64,000 nucleotides of DNA from RGIG995 sp045543655 (GTDB lineage Bacteria; Bacillota; Clostridia; Oscillospirales; UBA644). Positions 24,001 to 31,575 of this stretch are shown here, piece by piece (positions within the stretch are counted from its first letter, which is position 1; the number at the start of each line of letters is the position of its first letter). The position numbers and the translations under genes were made by a program. Location: the NCBI GenBank assembly GCA_045543655.1, contig JAZPXN010000084.1, positions 58,116 to 122,115 of the forward strand, read 5' to 3'. The notes under the pieces were generated by a model. It did no database searches. It was given only the letters and a program-made list of their open reading frames with translations, and was not told where the DNA came from.

Positions 24001-24691
24001 GGGTAGAGAAGGTGGTGTGGCGGCAATGGTCGGACCAATAGGTATCCACCACCCGGATCTCGGTGATGGTGGGATCCCGCTTTTCTTCGTTTTTGAAATA
24101 ATTCTGCAAAAATTTCAGGTCGTCCAGATCCATGGCAAGGCCGAGGGTATCCAGAAGCTCGGAAAGCCCCTGTTCGTTCAGACCGATAAAGCCGTCCACG
24201 GTAGCGACGGTGGAGGGAATGGTATACTCCACGGCCAGGGTTTCGGGCTTATCCAGATCGGCCTCCCGGCTTTCCACGGCGTTGATGACGTAATTCTTAA
24301 CGGCCCGGATATCCTCTTCGGTCAGGTCCCCGTCGAGAATATAAAGCTTCGCGGAGCGAACGGTGGGGCGGTCGCCCTGGCTCTGCAGCTGAATGCACTG
24401 GGCCGCGGAGTCCGCCCGCTGATCGAACTGGCCGGGGAGGGGTTCTACCGCAAAAACGGTCTCGCCCCGGGTCACGACGGTATCGGTGACGATATCCAGC
24501 TGAGGCTCGGAAAAGATGGTGCGGACGGCCTTTTCGAACAAGGCTTCGTCGATATTTTCCACGTCGTAACGGTTGACGATCCGAACGTTTTTCAAGGCCT
24601 TGATGCCGACGGATTTTCTCAGCTCGGAGCAAAGCCCCTTTGCTTCGTGGGCCAGCTCCGGCCGCTTTTCAACGTAAACACGATAAACCAT
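21002..24691 (-). CDS. purL: Phosphoribosylformylglycinamidine synthase, single-chain with glutaminase domain
   Basis: 1229 residues. Catalyses FGAR + Gln + ATP to FGAM. In order: an N-terminal PurS-like part with MVYRVYVEKRPELAHEA; the synthetase domains with DTYWSDHCRHTTFSTHID and LMFKNETHNHPTEIEPFGGAATCIGG; a second half-domain with GGRTGRDGIGGATGSSKSHN; and a C-terminal class I glutaminase with PGTNCEYDSAKAM, LPGGFSGGDEPDGS and MLGICNGFQALIKLG (nucleophile Cys). In many Bacillota the enzyme is split into PurS, PurQ and PurL; here it is one chain. It lies ten bases after purD. Confidence 0.95.
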   Translation of the reverse strand: MVYRVYVEKRPELAHEAKGLCSELRKSVGIKALKNVRIVNRYDVENIDEALFEKAVRTIFSEPQLDIVTDTVVTRGETVFAVEPLPGQFDQRADSAAQCIQLQSQGDRPTVRSAKLYILDGDLTEEDIRAVKNYVINAVESREADLDKPETLAVEYTIPSTVATVDGFIGLNEQGLSELLDTLGLAMDLDDLKFLQNYFKNEEKRDPTITEIRVVDTYWSDHCRHTTFSTHIDSVKIDDPAVAEAYERYLAARVEVYGEEKAAKRPQTLMDVATIAVKTLKKRGVLPELDESEEINACSIHVTANINGEDQHWLLMFKNETHNHPTEIEPFGGAATCIGGCIRDPLSGRAYVHQAMRVTGAADPRASLADTLPGKLPQRKLCQTAAAGYSSYGNQIGLATGHVAEVYHDGYVAKRLECGAVVAAAPAYNVRRECPEAGDVVILLGGRTGRDGIGGATGSSKSHNMKSLTTMASEVQKGNAPEERKIQRLFRDPKVTRLIKRCNDFGAGGVSVAIGELADGLRIDLDAVRKKYDGLDGTELAISESQERMAVVVDAKDADTFISYAEAENLEAYLVATVTEQARMVMTWKGQTIADLSRAFLNTNGADKHTVAEVTAKDLSVFSKALYTDLRHMAGDLKTASRRGLVERFDGSIGAGSVLMPFGGKTQRTPAQAMAALLPTLPGQTTDSASVMAWGLDPDTMCVDPYTGARAAVYNSVAKIVAAGADYKAAYLTLQEFFEKLRTEPARWGKPLAALLGAMDAQLELNAAAIGGKDSMSGTFLDKDVPPTLISFAIAPIKAGDVISPEFKEAGHPVYLFAPKDKTADSTKAAWECFHDLCKAGKVKAAWAVENGLAEAVMKMSFGNEIGFKSNGAVTEWYNVMMYDFIVAELTEDTDCSYALKIGSTTEEAVVDLGNEAVSVAELLAVNEGVLEGVYPTKAPAESELKTFSYTDGCTAAPAVKCARPKVLIPVFPGTNCEYDSAKAMEAAGAEAEIVVIRNLTADDVARSVEIVSGKLAESQIVFLPGGFSGGDEPDGSAKFITAFFRNPAVKEQVGRLLDDRDGLMLGICNGFQALIKLGLVPYGKIIDTDENCPTLTYNTISRHQSKLVRTRVCTNKSPWLAGTKVGEIYTVPISHGEGRFLASDELVKKLAENGQIATQYVDLAGNPTLDTSFNPNGSVFAIEGITSPDGRVLGKMGHSERIGKGLYRNVPGEYDMNLFRSAVEYFKK

Positions 24692-24701
24692 AGTTGTCTC
24701 C

Positions 24702-25967
24702 TTATTTTCCGGCTTTCAAGGCACGGGCGCCGATGTCCTTGCGCCAGAAAGCGTTTTCAAACGATATCTGTTCCACTGCAGCGTAAGCGGCAGACAGTGC
24801 TTCGGGAAGGGTATCTCCCGTTCCGGTAACGCCGAGCACCCGTCCTCCGGAGGTGAGAAGCTTTCCGTCGGACAGCTTCGCGCCGGCAACGTAGACCCGG
24901 TCGGCCACGGCGTCGGGCAACGCAATCTCGAAGCCGGTCTCGTATTTCTGAGGATACCCGGCGGAGGCCATGACCACGCAGGCGCAGGAGCCTTCCCGGA
25001 ATTTGACCATATCGGGGGTCAGCGTCCCGTCGGTGGTGGCCTTCATAACGGTAAGAAGATCGCTTTCCAGCAGAGGAAGCACGACCTGGGTTTCGGGATC
25101 GCCGAACCGGCAGTTATATTCAATGACCTTCGGCCCCTTGGGCGTAAGCATCAGACCGAAATAAAGACATCCTTTAAAGGTACGCCCTTCGGCATTCATG
25201 GCGTCGACGGTGGGCTTGAAGATGGTCTTCATGCACTCTTCGGCAAGGTCGGCGGTATAATAGGGATTGGGAGCAACGGTGCCCATACCGCCGGTATTCA
25301 GCCCCTCGTCGTTGTCCAGAGCCCGCTTGTGATCCATGGAGGAAACCATCGGGACCACGGTCTTTCCGTCGGTAAAGGACAGAACGGAGACCTCGGGGCC
25401 GGTCAGGAATTCTTCGATGACGACCCGGCTTCCGCTTTCGCCGAAGATCTTATCCTCCATCATGGAACGAACGGCGTCAACGGCCTCTTCCCGGGTCATG
25501 GCAATGACGACGCCCTTCCCGAGAGCAAGCCCGTCGGCTTTGATGACGGTGGGGACGGGGGCGGTTTTCAGATACTCCAGCGCCTTGTCCATTTCGGTAA
25601 AAACTTCGTATTCTGCGGTGGGAATCCCGTATTTCTTCATCAGATCCTTGGAAAAGACCTTGCTCCCCTCGATGATGGCCGCGTTGGCCTTGGGACCGAA
25701 GCAGGGGATGCCGACTTCGTTCAGAGCGTCCACGCATCCGAGAACCAGGGGGTCGTCGGGAGCGACTACGGCATAATCGATCTTCTGCTCCAGGGCAAAC
25801 TTCACGATGCCGTCCAAGTCCTTTGCGCCGATATTGACGCAGGTGGCGTCCCGGGCAATGCCGCCGTTTCCGGGCAGGGCAAAAATTTCGGTCACCTCGG
25901 GGTTTTCCCGAAGCTTTTTGATGATGGCGTGTTCTCTGCCGCCGCCACCAACAACGAGCAATTTCAT
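24702..25967 (-). CDS. purD: Phosphoribosylamine--glycine ligase
   Basis: 421 residues, standard length. Second step of purine synthesis: phosphoribosylamine, glycine and ATP to GAR. The start MKLLVVGGGGREHAIIKKL and the ATP-grasp parts KYGIPTAEYEVF, VIKADGLALGKGVVIA, VVIEEFLTGPEVSVLSFTDG and VIEYNCRFGDPETQV are all present. It follows the four propeller-like genes in the operon, 57 bases after the last of them. Confidence 0.96.
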   Translation of the reverse strand: MKLLVVGGGGREHAIIKKLRENPEVTEIFALPGNGGIARDATCVNIGAKDLDGIVKFALEQKIDYAVVAPDDPLVLGCVDALNEVGIPCFGPKANAAIIEGSKVFSKDLMKKYGIPTAEYEVFTEMDKALEYLKTAPVPTVIKADGLALGKGVVIAMTREEAVDAVRSMMEDKIFGESGSRVVIEEFLTGPEVSVLSFTDGKTVVPMVSSMDHKRALDNDEGLNTGGMGTVAPNPYYTADLAEECMKTIFKPTVDAMNAEGRTFKGCLYFGLMLTPKGPKVIEYNCRFGDPETQVVLPLLESDLLTVMKATTDGTLTPDMVKFREGSCACVVMASAGYPQKYETGFEIALPDAVADRVYVAGAKLSDGKLLTSGGRVLGVTGTGDTLPEALSAAYAAVEQISFENAFWRKDIGARALKAGK

Positions 25968-26006
25968 AAAAAACTCCGTTCTGCCGTCCTCCGACGGCCT
26001 GAATAT

Positions 26007-27178
26007 TATTGTACTAAAATATTTTTACTGATAAGAACCGACGAAAGCGCGCATTTTGTAAAAAGCGCCGGTCTCGGAAATATATTCCGCCGTCTGTACG
26101 TAGTTATCCCGCAGCCAGGTACCGTAAATGATGCGATCGGTGCACCAGGAGGCGTAGTTCTCCCCTTCCCAGGAGGTCCCTTTGCCGTAATTGACCTTGG
26201 TGACGAAGAAGTTTCCGTTCAGGTTATTCGAAAAACCCTTCACGTTTTTATCGCTGAGCTTTTTATACTGGGGGAAGGTGAGAATCAGCTTGTTGTTCTC
26301 TTTGTCGAACCTCTGAACCGCCGCGCCCTCCGTGAGATAAAGATAACGGGAATCGGTATAATCGGCAGACAGATCGTGGCCCCATTCATGGCCCTCCTGC
26401 AGTTTGGCGCCCATGCCGCCGATCTTGCTCAGATATTTATCCTCGCTGTCGGGACGGACGCTGTAAGCAGCAAGCTCGTAATTCCCCAAGGCCCAGAGCA
26501 CGTCGTATTCCGGATCCCACAAAACCCCGTGGGCGCCATTGAACTCAAAATCCTTCCACTTGACGTCGGCTTCGTCCCCGCCCTCCGCAAGCACGGAGGT
26601 GGTGAAATAGCGAAGGGTGCATCCGGTGGAATTGGCAACGACGATATCACCGTTGGGCAGAATCTCCACGGAATGGGGATTATTACCGGGATTCTTGTGA
26701 TACCAGATCTGCTTCCCTTCGGGATAGGAGATAATGCCAAGGCCGTAACCGCCTCCAAACCGGGCACCGCCGGTGGTGACGATTACGTCACCGAAGACCG
26801 TATCCTCCCGGTATTTCATATCGGCGCCAAGACCGTATTCCGTGGACCAGACGATGGCGTCGTCCAGGGTCCGTCCGGGTTCAACGGAATCCAGATCGTA
26901 AACCGACAAATCCCCCATATGAGGGCAAGCCATAACAAGATTGGGGGCATCGGGCTTCGATTCCTCTTCCACGTCTTCGTCTTTCGTTTCTTCTTTATCG
27001 GAAGATTGGTCGGAAGCATCAACGGAAGAATCGGAGCCCGGCGCCGCAGAATCGGAGGGCGCCGCTTCGCCTCCGCAGGCGGAAAGGGCAAAGGTCATAA
27101 CTCCGCAAAGGAGAAGGGCAAAAATCCGTTTCAGATTCATATTATAAATACCTCCCGCAAAATGCACGGCTCTTGTAG
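26007..27178. repeat. Tandem duplication unit A (about 1.17 kb)
   Basis: Holds the first propeller-like gene (26025-27140) and, at its right end (27141-27178), a copy of the last 12 codons of the third paralogue (stop included). Unit B (27179-28342) has the same layout and closely similar sequence. The common left ends start with ATTATTGTACTAAAATA, at 26007 and 27179. Confidence 0.75.
26025..27140 (-). CDS. Propeller-like lipoprotein, paralogue 1 (DUF6528-like)
   Basis: 371 residues, start 27140 after GGGAGGT. A signal peptide (MNLKRIFALLLCGVMTFALS) ends in the lipobox S-A-C. A Ser/Asp/Glu-rich linker follows (residues about 22-60). The body has repeated short blades: DLSVYDLDSVEPGRTL, MKYREDTVFGDVIVTTGG, NPHSVEILPNGDIVVANSTG, GAHGVLWDPEYDVLWALG and GHDLSADYTDSRYLYLTEG, like the WD40/NHL-type pattern of DUF6528. 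It would be a surface lipoprotein; function unknown. It is nearly a copy of paralogue 2 and lies just before purD in the purine operon. Confidence 0.75.
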   Translation of the reverse strand: MNLKRIFALLLCGVMTFALSACGGEAAPSDSAAPGSDSSVDASDQSSDKEETKDEDVEEESKPDAPNLVMACPHMGDLSVYDLDSVEPGRTLDDAIVWSTEYGLGADMKYREDTVFGDVIVTTGGARFGGGYGLGIISYPEGKQIWYHKNPGNNPHSVEILPNGDIVVANSTGCTLRYFTTSVLAEGGDEADVKWKDFEFNGAHGVLWDPEYDVLWALGNYELAAYSVRPDSEDKYLSKIGGMGAKLQEGHEWGHDLSADYTDSRYLYLTEGAAVQRFDKENNKLILTFPQYKKLSDKNVKGFSNNLNGNFFVTKVNYGKGTSWEGENYASWCTDRIIYGTWLRDNYVQTAEYISETGAFYKMRAFVGSYQ

Positions 27179-28342
27179 ATTATTGTACTAAAATATTTTT
27201 ACTGATAAGAGCCGACGAAGGCGCGCACCTTATAAAACGCACCGGTCTCGGAAATATATTCCGCCGTCTTCACATAGTTATCCCGCAGCCAGGTGCCGTA
27301 AATCACCCGGTCGGTACACCAGGAGGCATAGTTCTCATCCGCCCAGTCGGTGCCTATTCCGAAATTAACCTTGGAAATGAAGAAATGTCCGTTCCGGTTA
27401 TTGGAAAAGCCCTTGACGTTTTTGTCACTGAGCCTATTACTCTGGGGGAAAGAGCGGGCCAGCATGTTCTTCTCCTTGTCAAACCGCTGAACCGCCGCAT
27501 TCACGGTAATATAGAGATACCGGGTGTCGGTAAAATCGGCAGACAGATCGTGTCCCCCGTCGTAGCCCTTCGCAAGGGAGGCTCCCATGCCGCCGATCTT
27601 GTTGAGATAGGCGCCGGCACTATCGGGACGGACGCGGAAAGCCGCAAGCTCGTAATCGCCCAAGGCCCAGAGCACGTCGTATTCCGGATCCCACAGAACA
27701 CCGTGGGCACCGGTAAACTCGAAATCCTTCCACTTGACGTCGTTCGCCACTCCGCCGTCCGCAAGCACGGAGGTGGTGAAATAGCGCAGAGTACAGCCGG
27801 TGGAATTGGCAATAACGATATCACCGTTGGGCAGAATCTCCACGGAATGGGGATTATCGCCGGCATTCGAGGTTTCCCACAGCAATTTTCCCTCGGGATA
27901 GGAGATCATAGCGGCCTTACCGCCGCCGGTGGTGACGATCACGTCGCCGAAGACGGAATCCTCCCGGTATTTCATATCGCCGCCGTGGCCGTGTTCCGTC
28001 GACCAGATAATGGCGTCATCCAACGTCCGACCGGGTTCGACGGAATCCAGGTCGTAGATCGAAAGAGGACCGCCTTCGGGACAACCCATGACAAGGTTCG
28101 GCTCCGGCTCTTTGAGATCCGGCGAGGGATCCTCGGAATCCGAAGCGGAATCCACGTTCCCGGATTGAGAAGCATCACTTTCGTCGGAGGTATGGGTTGC
28201 GGCCGCAGAATCCGTCTCGGCGGGAGCGGGGGTCTCCCCGCAGGCGGAAAGGGCAAGGGTCATAACTCCGCAAAGGAGAAGGGCAAAAATCCGTTTCAGA
28301 TTCATATTATAAATACCTCCCGCAAAATGCGCGGCTCTTGTA
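27179..28342. repeat. Tandem duplication unit B (about 1.16 kb)
   Basis: Holds the second propeller-like gene (27199-28305) plus the real 3' end of the third gene (28307-28342). Unit A to its left carries the same joined segments. The tail of paralogue 3 is present intact here and as a 38-base relic in unit A, which shows unit A arose by duplication of unit B. Confidence 0.75.
27199..28305 (-). CDS. Propeller-like lipoprotein, paralogue 2 (DUF6528-like)
   Basis: 368 residues, start 28305; a longer in-frame opening upstream to 28572 lies inside paralogue 3 and is not used. The same signal peptide as paralogue 1, ending L-S-A-C, then an acidic Ser/Ala/Asp linker. Body motifs: GPLSIYDLDSVEPGRTL, MKYREDSVFGDVIVTTGG, NPHSVEILPNGDIVIANSTG, GAHGVLWDPEYDVLWALG, GGHDLSADFTDTRYLYITV. 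Close to paralogue 1 over the whole length, with differences mostly in the linker and a short deletion after the fourth strand. The ribosome binding site (GGGAGG) is inside the last codons of paralogue 3. Confidence 0.75.
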   Translation of the reverse strand: MNLKRIFALLLCGVMTLALSACGETPAPAETDSAAATHTSDESDASQSGNVDSASDSEDPSPDLKEPEPNLVMGCPEGGPLSIYDLDSVEPGRTLDDAIIWSTEHGHGGDMKYREDSVFGDVIVTTGGGKAAMISYPEGKLLWETSNAGDNPHSVEILPNGDIVIANSTGCTLRYFTTSVLADGGVANDVKWKDFEFTGAHGVLWDPEYDVLWALGDYELAAFRVRPDSAGAYLNKIGGMGASLAKGYDGGHDLSADFTDTRYLYITVNAAVQRFDKEKNMLARSFPQSNRLSDKNVKGFSNNRNGHFFISKVNFGIGTDWADENYASWCTDRVIYGTWLRDNYVKTAEYISETGAFYKVRAFVGSYQ

Positions 28343-29224
28343 GTAAGCAGAATGATCGGCGAAATATCGTTTTTCTTCAAAACCTCCGTCGGGAAGACGG
28401 CGCACCGTTCCGATGAAATCAGTACACCAGGGAGCCTTCCACCAGCCCTCGTAGAGCTTCCGCCGCCCCTCGCAGGGGGGAGCGGTGAAAACGAAGGTCC
28501 CGTCGGACGTCTGAGTGAAGGACTTAAAGGAATAGGACTGCAGCGACGTACCGTCGGAAAAGGATCGGTCAAAGGTCCCCGTTTCCTTATCGAAGCGGAG
28601 CACGCCCCTGGCGGGGGTGCAGAACAAATACCGGCTGTCGGTCAGATCGGGAGAGAGATCGTGTCCCGAATTGCCGTATTCCGCCAGAGACCATTTCTTT
28701 CCTTCGATGGGCTCCAGAGTCTGGGAAACGCCTTCGCCGACGATGCGGTAGGCGGCAAGATCCCATTCCCCGATGACCCAAAGGCATTCGTATACGGGAT
28801 CGTACAGAACGCCGTGAGTGCATCCGAAGGGATAAACGTCGAAGGTTGCGGCGGTTTCCCGATCCCCCTGCAGCAACGCAGAGGTGTGGAAGAGCCGGAT
28901 ATCGTTGCCGGTGGAATTGGCAAGCACGATATTCCCGCCGGGAAGAAGCTCCACGGAATGGGTGTTGCTCCCCGGCTGATCGGTGGACCAAAGAACCTCT
29001 CCGGAGGGATAAGATATCATGGAAGAGATGCTGCCGGCGGTGAGAAAAACGTCACCGAAAACGGTATTTTCCCGATATTTCATGCCGGCGGCGTGGCCAG
29101 AGGGGAAGGACTGCACCTCTCCCTGCTCCAGCATTCCCCCTTCGGGGATGCGGGAAAGATCATAGATCACCATCCGCTCCTGCAGCTGATCGTTCCCTAC
29201 GACGAGCATACCAGCGTTTTTCAT
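28307..29224 (-). CDS. Propeller-like protein, paralogue 3, without signal peptide (DUF6528-like)
   Basis: 305 residues, start 29224 after AAGGAGA. It starts directly with the propeller part (MKNAGMLVVGNDQLQERMVIYDLSRI), with no signal peptide or lipobox. Blades recognised: MKYRENTVFGDVFLTAG, NTHSVELLPGGNIVLANSTG, CTHGVLYDPVYECLWVIG, GHDLSPDLTDSRYLFCTP, and it ends AYYKSRAFCGRYL. It would be cytosolic. It is more distant from paralogues 1 and 2 than they are from each other. Its stop lies two bases before the start of paralogue 2. Confidence 0.7.
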   Translation of the reverse strand: MKNAGMLVVGNDQLQERMVIYDLSRIPEGGMLEQGEVQSFPSGHAAGMKYRENTVFGDVFLTAGSISSMISYPSGEVLWSTDQPGSNTHSVELLPGGNIVLANSTGNDIRLFHTSALLQGDRETAATFDVYPFGCTHGVLYDPVYECLWVIGEWDLAAYRIVGEGVSQTLEPIEGKKWSLAEYGNSGHDLSPDLTDSRYLFCTPARGVLRFDKETGTFDRSFSDGTSLQSYSFKSFTQTSDGTFVFTAPPCEGRRKLYEGWWKAPWCTDFIGTVRRLPDGGFEEKRYFADHSAYYKSRAFCGRYL

Positions 29225-29255
29225 AGCCTTATCTCCTTGTTATGCCGTGAATACT

Positions 29256-30341
29256 TTATTGATAGCGTCCGCAGAAGGAGCGAATCTTGTAGAAGGCGCT
29301 TTCCGTCGCCACGTATTCCTTGGTTTCCAGCAGGGTCTTCCCCTTCCGCTCCACGATTTCAAAGTGAACGATGGTGTCGGTCAGCCAGCTTTCCTTCCGG
29401 CTATCGGCAAAGAACTTGCCTTCGCCGCCCAGATCCCCGGTGCGGAAGAAATGATTGGAGGGATTGTTGGAGAAGCCTTTGATCTCTTCGATCTGCATCT
29501 TCGTGGAATGAGCAAAGCCGCCGGCCTTGTTTTCATCCTTATCAAAGCGGAAGACGTTCCCGGCCGTAAAGTAGAGATAACGGGAATCGGTATAGTCGGG
29601 CTGGAGATCGTGACCATAACCGAGGCCCTTGAGACTGCAGCCCATACCGCCCACCTTGGCAAGCTTTTCGGAGGTGCCGGAGCCGGTCACGGCATAAGCA
29701 ACCAGCTCGTAGCCGCCAAGCCCCCAAAGCACGTCGTATTCAGGATCCCACAGAACGCCGTGGGCCCCCTCCAATTCGTAATCCTTAAACTTCTGCGCAC
29801 CGGCGGCATCCCCCTTCAACAGAGCAGAGGTATAGAAAAACCGCAGGCTGTTGCCGGTGGAGTTGGCAAGCACGATATTGCCGGAGGGCAGGATTTCCAC
29901 GGAGTGGGTGTTGTTGCCCGGCTTATCGGTGGACCAGATCTCCCGTCCGGAGGGATATTCGTAGATGGCGGATTTGCTTCCGCCGATGATGACCACGTCA
30001 CCGAAGACCGTATCCTCCCGGTATTTCAGACCGGCGGCGTGGCCGGTTTTCACAGACCAGACCTCCACGTCCTCCAGGCTGTCGCCCTCCTCGAACACAT
30101 CCAGGTCGTAAACCACGGCCCGCTCCTTGATCTGATCGATGGCGAGCACCAGATTGGGAAAATCTTCCTCGACCTTGCTATCCTCTTCGGAGTCGGAGCT
30201 GCCGGAAGAAGCGGTATCGGACACCTTATCGGAGGTAGCGTTCACGGAAGCGTCGGTATCGGTGGAGGCACCGTTCCCGCCGCAGGCCACAAGACCGAAA
30301 ACCAGAGCAAGCGCCAGAAGAAGAACGAGAATCTTTTTCAT
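29256..30341 (-). CDS. Propeller-like lipoprotein, paralogue 4 (DUF6528-like)
   Basis: 361 residues. The start at 30341 follows a weak AGAGGGGA. Signal peptide KKILVLLLALALVFGLVACG with lipobox V-A-C, then a Ser/Asp/Thr linker to about residue 55. Body: KERAVYDLDVFEEGDS-like opening (RAVVYDLDVFEEGDSLED), LKYREDTVFGDVVIIGG, NTHSVEILPSGNIVLANSTG, GAHGVLWDPEYDVLWGLGGYE, GHDLQPDYTDSRYLYFTAG, and an end reading YKIRSFCGRYQ. It is the first of the four in transcription order, directly after purH. Function unknown. Confidence 0.75.
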   Translation of the reverse strand: MKKILVLLLALALVFGLVACGGNGASTDTDASVNATSDKVSDTASSGSSDSEEDSKVEEDFPNLVLAIDQIKERAVVYDLDVFEEGDSLEDVEVWSVKTGHAAGLKYREDTVFGDVVIIGGSKSAIYEYPSGREIWSTDKPGNNTHSVEILPSGNIVLANSTGNSLRFFYTSALLKGDAAGAQKFKDYELEGAHGVLWDPEYDVLWGLGGYELVAYAVTGSGTSEKLAKVGGMGCSLKGLGYGHDLQPDYTDSRYLYFTAGNVFRFDKDENKAGGFAHSTKMQIEEIKGFSNNPSNHFFRTGDLGGEGKFFADSRKESWLTDTIVHFEIVERKGKTLLETKEYVATESAFYKIRSFCGRYQ

Positions 30342-30376
30342 ATTATATATCCCCTCTTTTTTGATAAGCACGCGGA

Positions 30377-31561
30377 TTAGTGGTGGAACAGGCGCATCCC
30401 GGTGAAGGCCATGGTGATGCCAAGCTCGTCACAACGCTTGATAACCACCGCGTCCCGGATAGAACCGCCGGGTTCTGGGATATAATCGGCGCCGCTGGCG
30501 TAGGCGCGCTGAATATTATCGTCGAAGGGGAAGAAAGCGTCGGAGCCGAGCGAAACGCCCCGGACGGTGGCAAGATGGGCCTTCATCTCTTCCGCGGTGA
30601 AGGGCTCGGGACGGGAGGTGAAATAGTTCTGCCAGATTCCTTCCGCGCAGACGTCCTCTTCATTCTTGTTGATATAACCGTCGATAACGTTATCCCGGGT
30701 GGGACGGGGCAGATCTTCGATAAAGGGCAGGTTCAGCACCTTATCGGCCTGACGCAGATGCCAGGTATCCGCCTTGCCGCCGGCGAGACGGGTGCAGTGA
30801 ATTCTCGACTGCTGGCCGGCGCCTACGCCGATGGCCTGGCCGTCTACGGCGTAGCAGACCGAGTTGGACTGCGTATACTTCAAGGTAATCAGCGCCACGA
30901 TCAGATCCCGTTTTGCAGATTCGGGCAGATCCTTCTTGGCGGTAACGATATTGTTCAGCTGGGAGGCGTCGATGCGGTAATCGTTGCGGCCCTGCTCGAA
31001 GGTAATGCCGTAAACCTGCTTATGCTCCACGGCGGCGGGGACGGAATCGGGGTCGATCTTGACCACGTTGTAATTCCCCTTCCGCTTGGTCTTGAGCAAT
31101 TCCAGAGCCTCGTCGGTATAACCGGGGGCAATGACGCCGTCGGAAACCTCCCGGAAAATCATCTGAGCGGTCATCAGGTCGCAAACGTCGGAGAGGGCGA
31201 CCCAGTCCCCGTAGGAGCACATCCGGTCGGTACCCCGGGCGCGGGCGTAGGCACAGGCCAGAGGATTCTCATCCAGCCCTTCGATATCGTCCACGAAGCA
31301 GGCCTTCTTCAGCTTTTCGGGAAGAGGCGTGCCCACGGCGGCAGAGGTAGGAGAAACGTGCTTAAAAGAAGCGGCGGCGGGAAGCCCCAATGCTTCCTTC
31401 AGCTCCTTAACCAGCTGCCAGGAGTTGAAGGCGTCGAGGAAATTGATGTAGCCGGGACGGCCGGACAGGATCTCAATGGGAAGGTCACTGCCGTCGTGCA
31501 TAAAGATCTTGGCAGGCTTCTGATTGGGGTTACAACCGTATTTCAGTTCAAATTCTTTCAT
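30377..31561 (-). CDS. purH: AICAR formyltransferase, stand-alone PurH-type
   Basis: 394 residues, about two thirds of the bifunctional PurH. It covers only the AICAR transformylase part: ELKYGCNPNQKPAKI at the start, AASFKHVSPTSAAVGTPL with the catalytic K-H, RMCSYGDWVALSDVCDLMTAQMI, YTQSNSVCYAVDGQAIGVGAGQQSRIHC, and the final DAVVIKRCDELGITMAFTGMRLFHH. The missing IMP cyclohydrolase half is supplied by the next gene upstream, purO. It transfers a formyl group from 10-formyl-THF to AICAR. Confidence 0.9.
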   Translation of the reverse strand: MKEFELKYGCNPNQKPAKIFMHDGSDLPIEILSGRPGYINFLDAFNSWQLVKELKEALGLPAAASFKHVSPTSAAVGTPLPEKLKKACFVDDIEGLDENPLACAYARARGTDRMCSYGDWVALSDVCDLMTAQMIFREVSDGVIAPGYTDEALELLKTKRKGNYNVVKIDPDSVPAAVEHKQVYGITFEQGRNDYRIDASQLNNIVTAKKDLPESAKRDLIVALITLKYTQSNSVCYAVDGQAIGVGAGQQSRIHCTRLAGGKADTWHLRQADKVLNLPFIEDLPRPTRDNVIDGYINKNEEDVCAEGIWQNYFTSRPEPFTAEEMKAHLATVRGVSLGSDAFFPFDDNIQRAYASGADYIPEPGGSIRDAVVIKRCDELGITMAFTGMRLFHH

Positions 31562-31575
31562 TTCCGTAATCTCCC

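Noticed and set aside
21095..24829. A 1244-residue open frame on the plus strand, antisense to purL
   Set aside because: It mirrors the real gene, has no ribosome binding site, and has no motif. GC-rich codon use leaves antisense frames open.
28306..28572. An N-terminal extension of paralogue 2
   Set aside because: It reads through the end of paralogue 3 in a different frame; the signal peptide starts at 28305.
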